Source: Burkholderiales bacterium
GTDB lineage: Bacteria > Pseudomonadota > Gammaproteobacteria > Burkholderiales > Burkholderiaceae_C
Assembly (NCBI GenBank): GCA_028864885.1
Contig: JAGWLR010000033.1
Location: 1 to 33,977 of the forward strand
DNA: 33,977 nucleotides
Direction of reading: 5' to 3'
A program made the translations under genes and the position numbers. The notes under the pieces are model-generated. The model saw only the letters and a program-made list of their open reading frames with translations, was not told the DNA's origin and did not search any database. The stretch's first letter is position 1. Every line of letters begins with the position of its first letter. Shown piece by piece: positions 1-9,415 of this stretch.

Positions 1-2
1 GA

Positions 3-2798
3 CGCAATGGTGCAGTCGTTGCCTTTGAACCCAACAAGATTGCCGTGGCCTTGATGAAGGCCTTCCTGGCGGTACATGGCACACAAGGTGCAGCTTCTGC
101 CAGCGTGCGTGAAACCGTTGATGCGTTGACCGAGACAGTGGTCCGCGCCTTGGTGCGTTCCCGCCCCGGCGGTGGCACATTCCACATCGAAGACGTGCAA
201 GACCAGGTCGAATTGGGCCTGATGCGTGGGGGCCAACACGAGGTGGCGCGCGCCTACGTGCTGTACCGTGAACGCCGCGCACAAGAACGCGCCAAGCAAG
301 GCGAAGCACAGCAAGCTGCGGCCCTGCCCACCATGCACGTAATCGACCGTGGCCAGCGTGTTCCTCTGGATCTGGACCGCCTGAAGGCCTTGATCGAGTC
401 CGCCTGTGAAGGCCTGGGCGCTGACGTGCAAGCCGCCCCCATCATCGCCGAGACCCTGCGCAACCTGTACGACGGCGTGTCCATCGACGAGGTCTACAAA
501 GCTGCCATCCTGGCCTCGCGTACCCGCATCGAACACGACCCCGCCTACACCCGCGCTACCGCTCGCCTGCTGCAGCACACCATTCGCCGCGAAATCCTGG
601 GCGACGAAGTCACGCACGCCGAAATGGCCACACGCTATGCCGAGTACTTCCCCCTCTTCATCAAGAAGGGCATCGAAGCCGAATTGCTCGACGACAAGAT
701 GGGCCAGTTCGATCTGGCTCGTCTGGGCGCAGCCTTGAAGTACGAGCGCGACCTGAACTTCGACTACCTGGGCCTGCAAACCCTGTACGACCGCTACTTC
801 CTGCACGTGGATGGCAAGCGCATTGAAATGCCTCAGGCTTTCTTCATGCGTGTGGCCATGGGCTTGGCCTTGAACGAAATCGACCGCGAAGCCCGCGCCA
901 TCGAGTTCTACGAACTGCTGTCGTCGTTCGACTTCATGTCGTCCACCCCCACGCTGTTCAACTCGGGCACCCGTCGCTCGCAGCTGTCTTCGTGCTACCT
1001 GACCACAGTCCCTGACGACCTCGACGGCATCTACGAAGCCATCAAGGAAAACGCCCTGCTGTCCAAATTCGCCGGCGGTCTGGGCAACGACTGGACGCCT
1101 GTGCGTGCCCTGGGCTCTCACATCAAGGGCACCAACGGCAAGTCGCAAGGCGTGGTCCCCTTCCTGAAGGTCGTCAACGACACAGCTGTGGCCGTGAACC
1201 AAGGCGGCAAGCGCAAGGGCGCGGTCTGTGCTTACCTGGAATCGTGGCACTTGGATGTCGAAGAATTCCTGGAACTGCGCAAGAACACCGGTGACGATCG
1301 TCGTCGTACCCACGACATGAACACCGCCAATTGGATTCCTGACCTGTTCATGAAGCGCGTCATGGAAGGCGGCGACTGGACCTTGTTCTCGCCCTCCTCT
1401 TGTCCTGACCTGCACGACAAGTTCGGCAAGGCCTTTGAAGAGGCTTACACCCACTACGAAACCAAGGCCGACCGCGGCGAGATCAAGCCCTTCAAGCGCA
1501 TCAAGGCCGTTGACCTGTGGCGCAAGATGCTGTCGATGCTGTTTGAAACCGGCCACCCCTGGATCACTTTCAAGGATCCTTGCAACGTGCGCTCGCCGCA
1601 ACAGCACGTCGGCGTCGTTCACTCGTCTAACCTGTGCACCGAAATCACCCTCAACACCAACGGTGGCGAAATCGCCGTGTGTAACCTGGGCTCGGTGAAC
1701 CTGGCTCAGCACATCAAAGACGGCGGCATCGACCACACCAAGCTGCAAAAGACCGTGCGCACCGCCATGCGCATGCTCGACAACGTGATCGATATCAATT
1801 ACTACGCTGTCAAGAAGGCTCGTGATTCGAACCTGCGCCACCGCCCTGTGGGCCTGGGCATCATGGCTTTCCAAGATTCGCTGTACCAACTGCGCGTGCC
1901 TTACGCCAGCGACGCAGCCGTGGAATTCGCCGACCGCTCGATGGAAGCCGTCTGCTACTACGCTTACATGGCCTCGACCGAGCTGGCTGAAGAACGTGGC
2001 CGCTACAGCAGCTACCGCGGTTCGCTGTGGGATCGTGGCATCCTGCCCATCGATTCGATCAAGCTGTTGGCCGAACAACGTGGGGGTTATGTTGAAGTCG
2101 ACACCTCCACCACCCTCGACTGGGACGCCCTGCGCGCACGCGTTGCTCAATTTGGCATGCGTAACTCGAACTGCGTGGCCATCGCCCCCACCGCCACCAT
2201 CTCCAACATCGTCGGTGTGGACGCTTCGATCGAACCTTGCTTCGGCAACCTGTCGGTGAAATCCAACCTGTCGGGCGAATTCACCGTGGTCAACGAGTAT
2301 CTGGTGCGCGACCTCAAGAAGCTCGGCCTGTGGGACGACGTCATGGTGATGGACCTCAAGCACTTTGATGGTTCGCTGCGCCGCATTGATCGCGTGCCTG
2401 AAGATCTGAAGGCTTTGTACGCCACCGCATTCGAAGTCGAGCCCGTGTGGCTGGTGGAAGCAGCATCGCGTCGCCAGAAGTGGATCGACCAGGCTCAGTC
2501 GCTCAACATCTACATGGCAGGTGCATCCGGCAAGAAGCTCGATGAAACCTACAAGCTGGCATGGTTGCGTGGCCTCAAGACCACCTACTACCTCCGCACC
2601 GTGGGCGCCACCCACGCTGAGAAGTCCACGGTGTCACGCGGACAACTCAATGCTGTGCCCAACACAGGCGGCATGACAGGTGCATCAATGGCTCCTGCTG
2701 CAGTGCCGCAAGCAACCGTCCCAGAACTGTCAGGTGAGCCTGCGACCGACATCAAGTTCTGCTCGATCGACAACCCCGATTGCGAGGCTTGCCAATAA
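3..2798 (+). CDS. nrdA: Ribonucleoside-diphosphate reductase, alpha subunit (class I), 5'-truncated
   Basis: Catalytic subunit that reduces ribonucleoside diphosphates to deoxyribonucleotides in the cytoplasm. The reading frame is open to the left edge and the residues before the first GTG (RNGAVVAFEPNKIA) are the start of an ATP-cone, so the true start lies outside the window; 931 residues are visible. Two ATP-cone-like regulatory domains occupy roughly the first 200 residues. Numbering from the GTG at 45: the redox-active cysteines are C317 (SSCYL) and C546 (AVCNLGS), the active-site triad is N529/C531/E533 (NLCTE), and the radical-transfer tyrosine pair is Y848/Y849 (TTYYLRT). The C-terminus ends in the CxxC tail CEACQ that thioredoxin or glutaredoxin re-reduces. 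All key residues are present, so it should be active. nrdB follows after 189 bases. Family assignment is very sure. Confidence 0.97.
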   Translation, partial: RNGAVVAFEPNKIAVALMKAFLAVHGTQGAASASVRETVDALTETVVRALVRSRPGGGTFHIEDVQDQVELGLMRGGQHEVARAYVLYRERRAQERAKQGEAQQAAALPTMHVIDRGQRVPLDLDRLKALIESACEGLGADVQAAPIIAETLRNLYDGVSIDEVYKAAILASRTRIEHDPAYTRATARLLQHTIRREILGDEVTHAEMATRYAEYFPLFIKKGIEAELLDDKMGQFDLARLGAALKYERDLNFDYLGLQTLYDRYFLHVDGKRIEMPQAFFMRVAMGLALNEIDREARAIEFYELLSSFDFMSSTPTLFNSGTRRSQLSSCYLTTVPDDLDGIYEAIKENALLSKFAGGLGNDWTPVRALGSHIKGTNGKSQGVVPFLKVVNDTAVAVNQGGKRKGAVCAYLESWHLDVEEFLELRKNTGDDRRRTHDMNTANWIPDLFMKRVMEGGDWTLFSPSSCPDLHDKFGKAFEEAYTHYETKADRGEIKPFKRIKAVDLWRKMLSMLFETGHPWITFKDPCNVRSPQQHVGVVHSSNLCTEITLNTNGGEIAVCNLGSVNLAQHIKDGGIDHTKLQKTVRTAMRMLDNVIDINYYAVKKARDSNLRHRPVGLGIMAFQDSLYQLRVPYASDAAVEFADRSMEAVCYYAYMASTELAEERGRYSSYRGSLWDRGILPIDSIKLLAEQRGGYVEVDTSTTLDWDALRARVAQFGMRNSNCVAIAPTATISNIVGVDASIEPCFGNLSVKSNLSGEFTVVNEYLVRDLKKLGLWDDVMVMDLKHFDGSLRRIDRVPEDLKALYATAFEVEPVWLVEAASRRQKWIDQAQSLNIYMAGASGKKLDETYKLAWLRGLKTTYYLRTVGATHAEKSTVSRGQLNAVPNTGGMTGASMAPAAVPQATVPELSGEPATDIKFCSIDNPDCEACQ

Positions 2799-2804
2799 AC
2801 AAAG

Positions 2805-2867
2805 GGGTCATACGCCATGACCCATGAACAAGGCCTCGGCATCATCACAGACGCTCGAGGCCTTGTT
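2805..2867 (+). terminator. Tandem hairpins after nrdA
   Basis: Two adjacent inverted repeats start six bases after the nrdA stop. The first is GGGTCAT (2805-2811) paired with ATGACCC (2817-2823). The second is a perfect 12-bp stem, AACAAGGCCTCG (2827-2838) with CGAGGCCTTGTT (2856-2867), around a 17-base loop. Only a short TTTGT follows, so this may be a weak terminator, or a 3'-end stabiliser that lowers read-through into nrdB. Confidence 0.5.
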
Positions 2868-2935
2868 TGTCTCCAATTCATGCGCACTTCGATGCAAGCC
2901 AGCAACAACCACAGGTGCTTTGTGTCAAGAAGTGC

Positions 2936-2965
2936 TTGGTGTTTTTAACAACACCCTCTCATAAT
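2936..2965 (+). promoter_or_regulatory. Possible sigma-70 promoter of nrdB
   Basis: TTGGTG (2936-2941) and CATAAT (2960-2965) are separated by 18 bases, giving a plausible -35/-10 pair about 20 bases before the preferred nrdB start. It lies downstream of the hairpins that follow nrdA, which would let nrdB be transcribed by itself. No convincing NrdR box was seen here. Motif match only. Confidence 0.35.
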
Positions 2966-2987
2966 CCGTTTCCATAGGATGTTCACC

Positions 2988-4157
2988 ATGTTGGTCTGGG
3001 AAGACGACTCTTCTTCGAAATCATCTTCGATGAACCTTGGTTCTGTGCCCGCTTCATTCAGCGATACACGGAATGCTTCGGCATCGATTCAGCAGCCTGC
3101 CACCGCGCAGTCAGCTGCGGCCTCTTCTTCTGCATCCGGTCGTCGCGTGAACGCCGCCGACAAACGAATCATCAACGGCCAGACCGATGTGAACCAACTG
3201 GTTCCATTCAAATACAAGTGGGCTTGGGAAAAGTACCTCGCCACTTGCGCCAACCACTGGATGCCACAAGAAGTGAACATGTCTCGCGACATCGCCTTGT
3301 GGAAAGATCCGAATGGGCTGACCGAAGACGAGCGCCGCATCATCAAGCGCAACCTCGGCTTCTTTGTGACCGCTGATTCGCTGGCTGCCAACAACATCGT
3401 GTTGGGCACCTACCGTCACATCACTGCGCCTGAAGCGCGCCAGTTCTTGCTGCGCCAAGCTTTTGAAGAAGCGATCCACACCCACGCTTATCAATACATC
3501 GTTGAATCGCTGGGCCTGGATGAAGGTGAGATCTTCAATGCCTATCACGAAGTCTCGGCCATTCGCGAAAAGGATGAGTTCTTGATCCCGTTCATCGACG
3601 CGATCATGGATCCCAACTTCCACACTGGCACGCTCGAGAACGACCAGACCTTGCTCAAGTCGATCATCGTGTTCGCGTGCCTGATGGAAGGCTTGTTCTT
3701 CTACGTGGGCTTCACGCAGATTCTGGCCCTGGGTCGTCAAAACAAAATGACTGGCGCAGCCGAGCAGTATCAATACATCCTGCGCGATGAATCGATGCAC
3801 TGCAATTTCGGTATTGACCTGATCAATCAGATCAAACTGGAAAACCCCCAATTGTGGACAGCGCAATTTAAGGCGGAAATCAAGGCGCTTTTCCTTAAAG
3901 CTGTTGAGTTGGAATACCGATACGCTGAAGACACCATGCCTCGAGGGGTTTTGGGCCTCAACGCATCCATGTTCAAAGGTTATCTGCGCTATATCGCCAA
4001 TCGCCGTGCCACACAGATTGGCTTGGAAGAACTCTTCCCGAACGAAGAAAACCCTTTCCCGTGGATGAGTGAAATGATTGATCTGAAGAAGGAACGCAAC
4101 TTCTTCGAAACCCGCGTCATTGAATATCAGTCGGGTGGCGCCCTGTCCTGGGATTGA
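2988..4157 (+). CDS. nrdB: Ribonucleoside-diphosphate reductase, beta subunit
   Basis: Radical-generating diiron subunit that partners NrdA. An ATG at 2979 is also in frame, but AGGA at 2976-2979 lies 8 bases before the ATG at 2988, so 2988 is chosen (389 residues). The metal ligands are all visible: D130 (TADSL), E161 and H164 (EEAIH), E234 (LMEGLFF), E268 and H271 (ESMH). The radical tyrosine is Y168, four residues after H164 (HTHAY). The overall sequence (for example [23 protein letters not shown]) is close in style to the Chlamydia R2 protein, which has Phe at the tyrosine position and Glu at the first ligand. Here Tyr and Asp are kept, as in ordinary class Ia enzymes. The first 60 or so residues are serine/alanine-rich and poorly conserved. 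Confidence 0.96.
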   Translation: MLVWEDDSSSKSSSMNLGSVPASFSDTRNASASIQQPATAQSAAASSSASGRRVNAADKRIINGQTDVNQLVPFKYKWAWEKYLATCANHWMPQEVNMSRDIALWKDPNGLTEDERRIIKRNLGFFVTADSLAANNIVLGTYRHITAPEARQFLLRQAFEEAIHTHAYQYIVESLGLDEGEIFNAYHEVSAIREKDEFLIPFIDAIMDPNFHTGTLENDQTLLKSIIVFACLMEGLFFYVGFTQILALGRQNKMTGAAEQYQYILRDESMHCNFGIDLINQIKLENPQLWTAQFKAEIKALFLKAVELEYRYAEDTMPRGVLGLNASMFKGYLRYIANRRATQIGLEELFPNEENPFPWMSEMIDLKKERNFFETRVIEYQSGGALSWD

Positions 4158-4317
4158 TGGCCTTGCATCAGGTTGCAAAGACGTCAACTCAAGACATGTC
4201 ACTCCGACATAACCCATTCATTACACCGCACTCAGATCCTAGGGGGTGTCGGGTGATGAATCACTGTGATGCATGCTGCACCACAGTGCTCTTTGCAACT
4301 TGATCAAGGAGATACGT

Positions 4318-4656
4318 ATGGCAACTGCGAAAAAAGCAGCACCCAAAAAAGCTGCGCCAGCCAAAAAGGCTGCTGTGAAGAAAGCTGCTCCCGCTAAAAA
4401 GGCTGCAGTGAAGAAAGCTGCTCCTGCTAAAAAGACTGCAGTGAAGAAGGCTGCCCCAGCTAAAAAGGCTGCAGTGAAGAAAGCTGCTCCAGCCAAAAAG
4501 GCTGCAGTGAAGAAGGCTGCTCCCGCCAAAAAGGCTGCAGCCAAGAAGCCAGCCGCCAAGCCTGCCCCTGCTGCCAAAAAGCCCGCTGCCCCTGCGGCGA
4601 AGACCACGCTGAGCCCTCAGGCTGCGTGGCCTTTCCCGACCGGCAACAAGCCCTGA
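4318..4656 (+). CDS. Histone H1-like DNA-binding protein (Lys/Ala/Pro repeats)
   Basis: A 112-residue, very basic, low-complexity protein resembling the C-terminal tail of eukaryotic histone H1, as found in many betaproteobacteria and in Chlamydia HctB. It probably binds DNA without strong sequence preference and compacts the nucleoid. The start at 4318 is set by AAGGAG at 4306-4311, six bases upstream; an in-frame ATG at 4273 lacks such a site. After MATAKKAAP come six copies of the 11-mer KKAAPAKKAAV (residues 10-75, with small changes), then a Pro/Ala/Lys stretch and a non-repetitive tail (TTLSPQAAWPFPTGNKP). It is monocistronic, between nrdB and a strong terminator. An exact family name cannot be fixed from composition alone. 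Confidence 0.88.
   Translation: MATAKKAAPKKAAPAKKAAVKKAAPAKKAAVKKAAPAKKTAVKKAAPAKKAAVKKAAPAKKAAVKKAAPAKKAAAKKPAAKPAPAAKKPAAPAAKTTLSPQAAWPFPTGNKP
4345..4542 (+). repeat. 33-bp in-frame tandem repeat, six copies
   Basis: Six consecutive 33-base units encode KKAAPAKKAAV. Copies differ mostly at third positions (GCT/GCC, AAA/AAG); one unit has Thr for Ala and the last ends in Ala instead of Val. Because the unit is a multiple of three, copy-number change by slippage would lengthen or shorten the protein without a frameshift. Confidence 0.9.
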
Positions 4657-4683
4657 ATTCAGATCTCGATCTGATAAGGTTCA

Positions 4684-4712
4684 AGCCCGACAGCCGTCGG
4701 GCTTTTTCTTTT
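4684..4712 (+). terminator. Rho-independent terminator of the H1-like gene
   Basis: AGCCCGAC (4684-4691), loop AGCC, GTCGGGCT (4696-4703), running into TTTTTCTTTT. An 8-bp GC-rich stem plus U-tract, 27 bases after the stop: a textbook intrinsic terminator. Confidence 0.92.
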
Positions 4713-4753
4713 GTACTCTTGCAAATTGACCTCGGACACGCCTGCGTCAAGAC

Positions 4754-5149
4754 ATGGCCACCACCAGACAGCCCCCTCCCCCCCCCAAAGACAGCGAGTC
4801 AAACCTGATCGCCGCATTGGAGTGGCCATGCCTCAGGCAAGTCAATGCGGGCAAAGCCACCGAGCACCTCACACTGGATGTGAGCGTCTCACCCAACGCC
4901 AAGAAAACCGAAGCCGTTGGCTGGCATGACGGCGCACTTCGCATCCGCCTACAGGCCCCACCCGTGGACGGCGCCGCCAACGAAGCGTTGCGCCGATGGA
5001 TCGCTGATCAGATCGGCACCCCAATGGCCAACGTGCTGCTCGAGCGCGGCCAGTCCAGCCGGCGAAAGCAACTGGCGTTGCACGCCCCCACCCACAGCAT
5101 CACGGCCTGGCTTGCCCGGCTCAAAGAATCTGGAACATTCGAGGACTAA
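4754..5149 (+). CDS. DUF167 (YggU-family) protein
   Basis: A 131-residue protein. The core from about residue 40 has the DUF167 signature: VSVSPNAKKTEAVGW, then GALRIRLQAPPVDGAANEAL, then the G-x-SSRRK stretch (ERGQSSRRKQLAL). The family is small, cytosolic and widespread, and its biochemical role is not established. The first 35 residues are a low-complexity, proline-rich extension (QPPPPPKDSE) not typical of the family. The start at 4754 lacks a clear ribosome site, so the true start could differ. The extension is encoded partly by a run of nine C (4778-4786), a possible slippage site. It sits between the upstream terminator and ettA, 58 bases before the latter. Confidence 0.85.
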   Translation: MATTRQPPPPPKDSESNLIAALEWPCLRQVNAGKATEHLTLDVSVSPNAKKTEAVGWHDGALRIRLQAPPVDGAANEALRRWIADQIGTPMANVLLERGQSSRRKQLALHAPTHSITAWLARLKESGTFED

Positions 5150-5166
5150 CCCCGAGATAGTAGAAT
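5138..5166 (+). promoter_or_regulatory. Weak candidate promoter of ettA
   Basis: TAGAAT at 5161-5166 is a good -10 match about 42 bases before the ettA ATG; the -35 (TTCGAG at 5138-5143, 17-base spacer) is poor. It overlaps the end of the DUF167 gene. Motif match only. Confidence 0.22.
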
Positions 5167-5207
5167 GCGAGGTTTGTCGCAAGACCATCAGCAAAGGCTG
5201 AACCTCC

Positions 5208-6872
<1,665 letters not shown>

Positions 6873-6895
6873 ACATTTTCCAATCCACTCCACCG

Positions 6896-6923
6896 GGCCC
6901 GCAGTTTGCGGGCCTTTTTCTTT
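6896..6923 (+). terminator. Rho-independent terminator of ettA
   Basis: GGCCCGC (about 6896-6902), loop AGTTT, GCGGGCC (about 6908-6914), then TTTTTCTTT. A GC-rich 7-bp stem with a U-tract, 24 bases after the ettA stop. Confidence 0.9.
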
Positions 6924-6976
6924 GCAAACCACCGATTTCGGGGGGCCGTTTACTAGGGTTTCCGTCAAAGGGTGAT

Positions 6977-7059
6977 TCAGACCTGATGAATAGAATTTGC
7001 TCGAATCTTTGACCTGCCAAAGAGGCGTCCTCGTTTCTTTTTGGTTTTTTCAGGTCTGA
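6977..7059 (+). promoter_or_regulatory. Structured leader before the TRAP-associated lipoprotein gene
   Basis: The 165 bases between the ettA terminator and the lipoprotein start hold several nested structures. A long-range 10-bp inverted repeat pairs TCAGACCTGA (6977-6986) with TCAGGTCTGA (7050-7059). Inside it is a perfect 6-bp hairpin with a six-base loop, TCTTTG-ACCTGC-CAAAGA (7006-7023), overlapped by a small GAGG-CGT-CCTC hairpin (7022-7032) that runs into a T-rich tract (7034-7050). A TAGAAT (6991-6996) may be a -10 element. The layout resembles an attenuator, but this is inference from base pairing alone. Confidence 0.4.
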
Positions 7060-7088
7060 CCATCACGTGCCTTGCTGGAGACTGTTTG

Positions 7089-8126
7089 ATGCTTGCCCGG
7101 ATCCCCCGACTTTTGACCTTGACTGCCATCGCCATCTCCGCGCTCACACTGGGAGGCTGTGCTTCGGTCGAACGGGCTGGTACCAATTTAGCCATCAAGA
7201 AGGTCTTCGAAGAGCGCATCACCCCTGAAGTGATGAAGCTGGGTGACGTCGACATGGTGTGTAGCTTCTCTTATGTCAACGCACCGTTGATCACAGCCAT
7301 GCGCAGCTTCCACGGTGAACCTGAGCTGATGGAAACCGTCATGTTGTCCGCTGGTGGCGTGTGCTCGGATGCGCAAGCGGTGACGGAAGAGCTCCGCTAC
7401 CTGCGCGCTTCTCGCGAAAAGCGCCCTGACGATGCACAGGACGCCCGTATCGCCCAGAAGCGCCTTCTCGCCCTGACCGCTCAACGCCAATACACCGCCT
7501 TCTTGCGCATGAAGACGCGCCTGGAAGCCAAGTACTCGTTCAAATATGGCTCGTCCAAACAGAACTGCCCTGATTTCGATCGTGACTTCGATGAGTTCGT
7601 CTACCTGATGGGCACCATCTCTGGGCTGCAGGCCATGCAAAACGACATCGCGGCCCAACAAAGTGTGGGCGTTCCTACCGACATCGCCCCGCTGGCTGAT
7701 ACAGCGCTGACCTGCCTGAACAACGCCAAATGGTGGGGCGTGCCTGAGGCCGCACGCGCCACCGTTTGGAGCATCATCCCAGGGGCAGGACAAGGGCGCG
7801 ATATCAAGGGCACTTTCGAGAAGTCCATGACACTGGGTGAAGCCAAGGGGGTTCGACTGGCACACGTGATGGCGGCCATGGCTGCTCAGTCATCCGATGA
7901 CATTGCCACAGTCAAAGAAGTGATCAAGCGCTTTGCCAACGTCCAGAACTTCACTCCGTCAAAAGACTACCAACTGATCGATGCGATTGCACAGGAGCAA
8001 ATGCAGAACATCTCTGATCGTCTGTGGACACAAAACGCCGGCACTCGTACCCCGCTGGCCAGCCTCGGCAAGTTCTGGGATGACAAAGTGGGCGGCGACG
8101 TCAACGCCGACGAGTTCCTGAAGTGA
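7089..8126 (+). CDS. TRAP-locus lipoprotein, possibly TatT-like
   Basis: 345-residue predicted lipoprotein. The ATG at 7089 is preceded by GGAG and gives a clean lipoprotein signal: basic n-region, hydrophobic stretch and lipobox LGGC with C24. An upstream in-frame GTG at 7041 would spoil the signal. The mature part is almost all helix-forming, with motifs such as VCSFSYVNAPLITAMRSF, DARIAQKRLLAL, AKWWGVPEAARATVWSIIPG and ISDRLWT. The helical pattern recalls TatT, the TPR-like lipoprotein of some TRAP transporters, and the next two genes look like a TRAP binding protein and permease, so an accessory role in solute delivery is likely. I cannot confirm the family name. Four cysteines in the mature protein could form disulfides. 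Confidence 0.75.
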   Translation: MLARIPRLLTLTAIAISALTLGGCASVERAGTNLAIKKVFEERITPEVMKLGDVDMVCSFSYVNAPLITAMRSFHGEPELMETVMLSAGGVCSDAQAVTEELRYLRASREKRPDDAQDARIAQKRLLALTAQRQYTAFLRMKTRLEAKYSFKYGSSKQNCPDFDRDFDEFVYLMGTISGLQAMQNDIAAQQSVGVPTDIAPLADTALTCLNNAKWWGVPEAARATVWSIIPGAGQGRDIKGTFEKSMTLGEAKGVRLAHVMAAMAAQSSDDIATVKEVIKRFANVQNFTPSKDYQLIDAIAQEQMQNISDRLWTQNAGTRTPLASLGKFWDDKVGGDVNADEFLK

Positions 8127-8160
8127 CATCAATTGATCCCAGTTTGTATCTCTAGGTAAA

Positions 8161-8202
8161 TTCCCTCCCCGCGTATATGGGAGGGAAACACTTCGTTTTT
8201 TT
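8161..8202 (+). terminator. Hairpin with delayed T-run after the lipoprotein gene
   Basis: A perfect 9-bp stem, TTCCCTCCC (8161-8169) with GGGAGGGAA (8179-8187), loop of nine, followed after about eight bases by a run of seven T. The gap between stem and T-run is longer than in a classic terminator, so it may be partial, a processing site, or a leader element for the next gene. Confidence 0.5.
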
Positions 8203-8234
8203 CTTTAGATCGCTATAGTCGCAAGCTCTGCTTT

Positions 8235-8294
8235 ATGGATCACACGCGTGTTCAGATTGCAGATATCCATGAATTCAAAAGGGACCGCCTGGTC
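8235..8294 (+). promoter_or_regulatory. Palindromes in the leader of the solute-binding protein gene
   Basis: Upstream of the binding-protein gene, the perfect palindrome ACACGCGTGT (8242-8251) lies inside the inverted repeat ATGGAT (8235-8240) / ATCCAT (8265-8270). A small GACC-GCCT-GGTC hairpin follows (about 8283-8294). TATAGT near 8214 could be a -10. The palindrome could be an operator or an RNA structure; function unknown. Confidence 0.3.
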
Positions 8295-8323
8295 GGCCCG
8301 CGTTTTTCTACCCAGGAGCATTC

Positions 8324-9373
8324 ATGAAATTGGTTCAGTCCATCAGCAAGATCAGTGCAGCCGCCTTGGTGGTGCTGGGTGCAACCCAGGCACACGCTGC
8401 CCAAAAGATCTGCGTCTATGACTTGCTGGGCACCTCTGGCGACATCTTCAACATGGCCAAAGACTATGCGGTGGCGATGCAGAAATATGGTGTTACGCTG
8501 GAGTTGAAGGGCTACACCGATGAACGCGTAGCCACAGAAGACTTCCGCACCGGCCAGTGTGACGGCGTGATTGCGACGGCTTTCCGCACTCGCCAGTTCA
8601 ACATCGTGGCAGGCTCGATCGACACCTTGGGCGCCACCACCATCGTGCGCGATGGCAAGATCGACATGCCAGCCAGCTACGAGGTCGTGCGCAAGATCAT
8701 CCAGACTTATGCCTCTCCCGCTGCCAGCAAATTGATGGTTGAGGGAAACTACGAAGTGGGCGGCATCGTGCCGCTGGGCGCAGCCTACCCTGTCGTCAAT
8801 GATCGCAAGCTCAACACCGTCGAAGCCTTGGCAGGTAAGCGAATTGCCTCGTTTGACTACGACAAGGCCCAAGCCGTAATGATCCAGCGCATCGGTGCCC
8901 AACCGGTATCGGCTGACATCACCAACTTCGCCACCAAGTTCAACAACGGCTCTGTCGACATGGTGGGCGCCCCCACCATGGCATACAAGCCGCTCGAATT
9001 GCACAAGGGCATCGGCACCAAGGGTGGCATCGTCCGCTTCCCCATGCTGATCCTGACTTACCAAGTGATGCTCAACAAGACTAAGTTCCCAGATGGATTT
9101 GGTCTGAAGTCTCGTGAATATTGGCTGTCGCAATTTGATCGTGCCATGCAGTTGATCAAGCAAGCGGATGCCAGCATTCCTCCCGCTACCTGGATCGACC
9201 TCAGCTCCGAGAACTCTTACAAGTACACCTTGATGCTGCGTGAGTCGCGCATCGATATCGCTGAACAAGGCATGTACGACAAGAAGGGCTTGAAGGTCAT
9301 CAAGAAGATTCGCTGCAGCGTGAACCCGGCCGACCCTGAGTGCGCAACCAAGTCCGAAGAAGACTGGAAGTAA
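8324..9373 (+). CDS. Putative periplasmic solute-binding protein (DUF6091-like), TRAP-associated
   Basis: 349-residue secreted protein. The start is set by AGGAG about six bases upstream. A Sec signal peptide (MKLVQSISKISAAALVVLG, with AHA before the cleavage point) precedes a mature domain starting with KICVYDLLGTSGDIFNMAKDYAVAMQKYGV, which reads like the first lobe of a periplasmic binding fold. Further on, QCDGVIATAFRTRQFN, LAGKRIASFDYDKAQAVMI and NNGSVDMVGAPTMAYKPLEL also fit a two-lobe binding protein. It is not a typical DctP sequence; it fits the proteins annotated as putative solute-binding DUF6091 that sit beside TRAP large permeases (recalled, not searched). The ligand cannot be predicted. 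Cysteines at both ends (KICVYD; RCSVNPADPECATK) suggest disulfides. Confidence 0.82.
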   Translation: MKLVQSISKISAAALVVLGATQAHAAQKICVYDLLGTSGDIFNMAKDYAVAMQKYGVTLELKGYTDERVATEDFRTGQCDGVIATAFRTRQFNIVAGSIDTLGATTIVRDGKIDMPASYEVVRKIIQTYASPAASKLMVEGNYEVGGIVPLGAAYPVVNDRKLNTVEALAGKRIASFDYDKAQAVMIQRIGAQPVSADITNFATKFNNGSVDMVGAPTMAYKPLELHKGIGTKGGIVRFPMLILTYQVMLNKTKFPDGFGLKSREYWLSQFDRAMQLIKQADASIPPATWIDLSSENSYKYTLMLRESRIDIAEQGMYDKKGLKVIKKIRCSVNPADPECATKSEEDWK

Positions 9374-9415
9374 TTCATCCTTCGGAGTTTGACTCCAGCA
9401 GGTTTTCAAGCAAAC

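Noticed and set aside
2868-2987. NrdR box upstream of nrdB
   Set aside because: Looked for the palindromic ACACWATATWGTGT pattern; only partial TGTGT and AACACC pieces are present, with wrong spacing.
7041-7088. Upstream GTG start for the TRAP-associated lipoprotein
   Set aside because: It would add 16 residues before the signal peptide and lies in the structured leader; the ATG at 7089 has GGAG and gives a clean lipobox.
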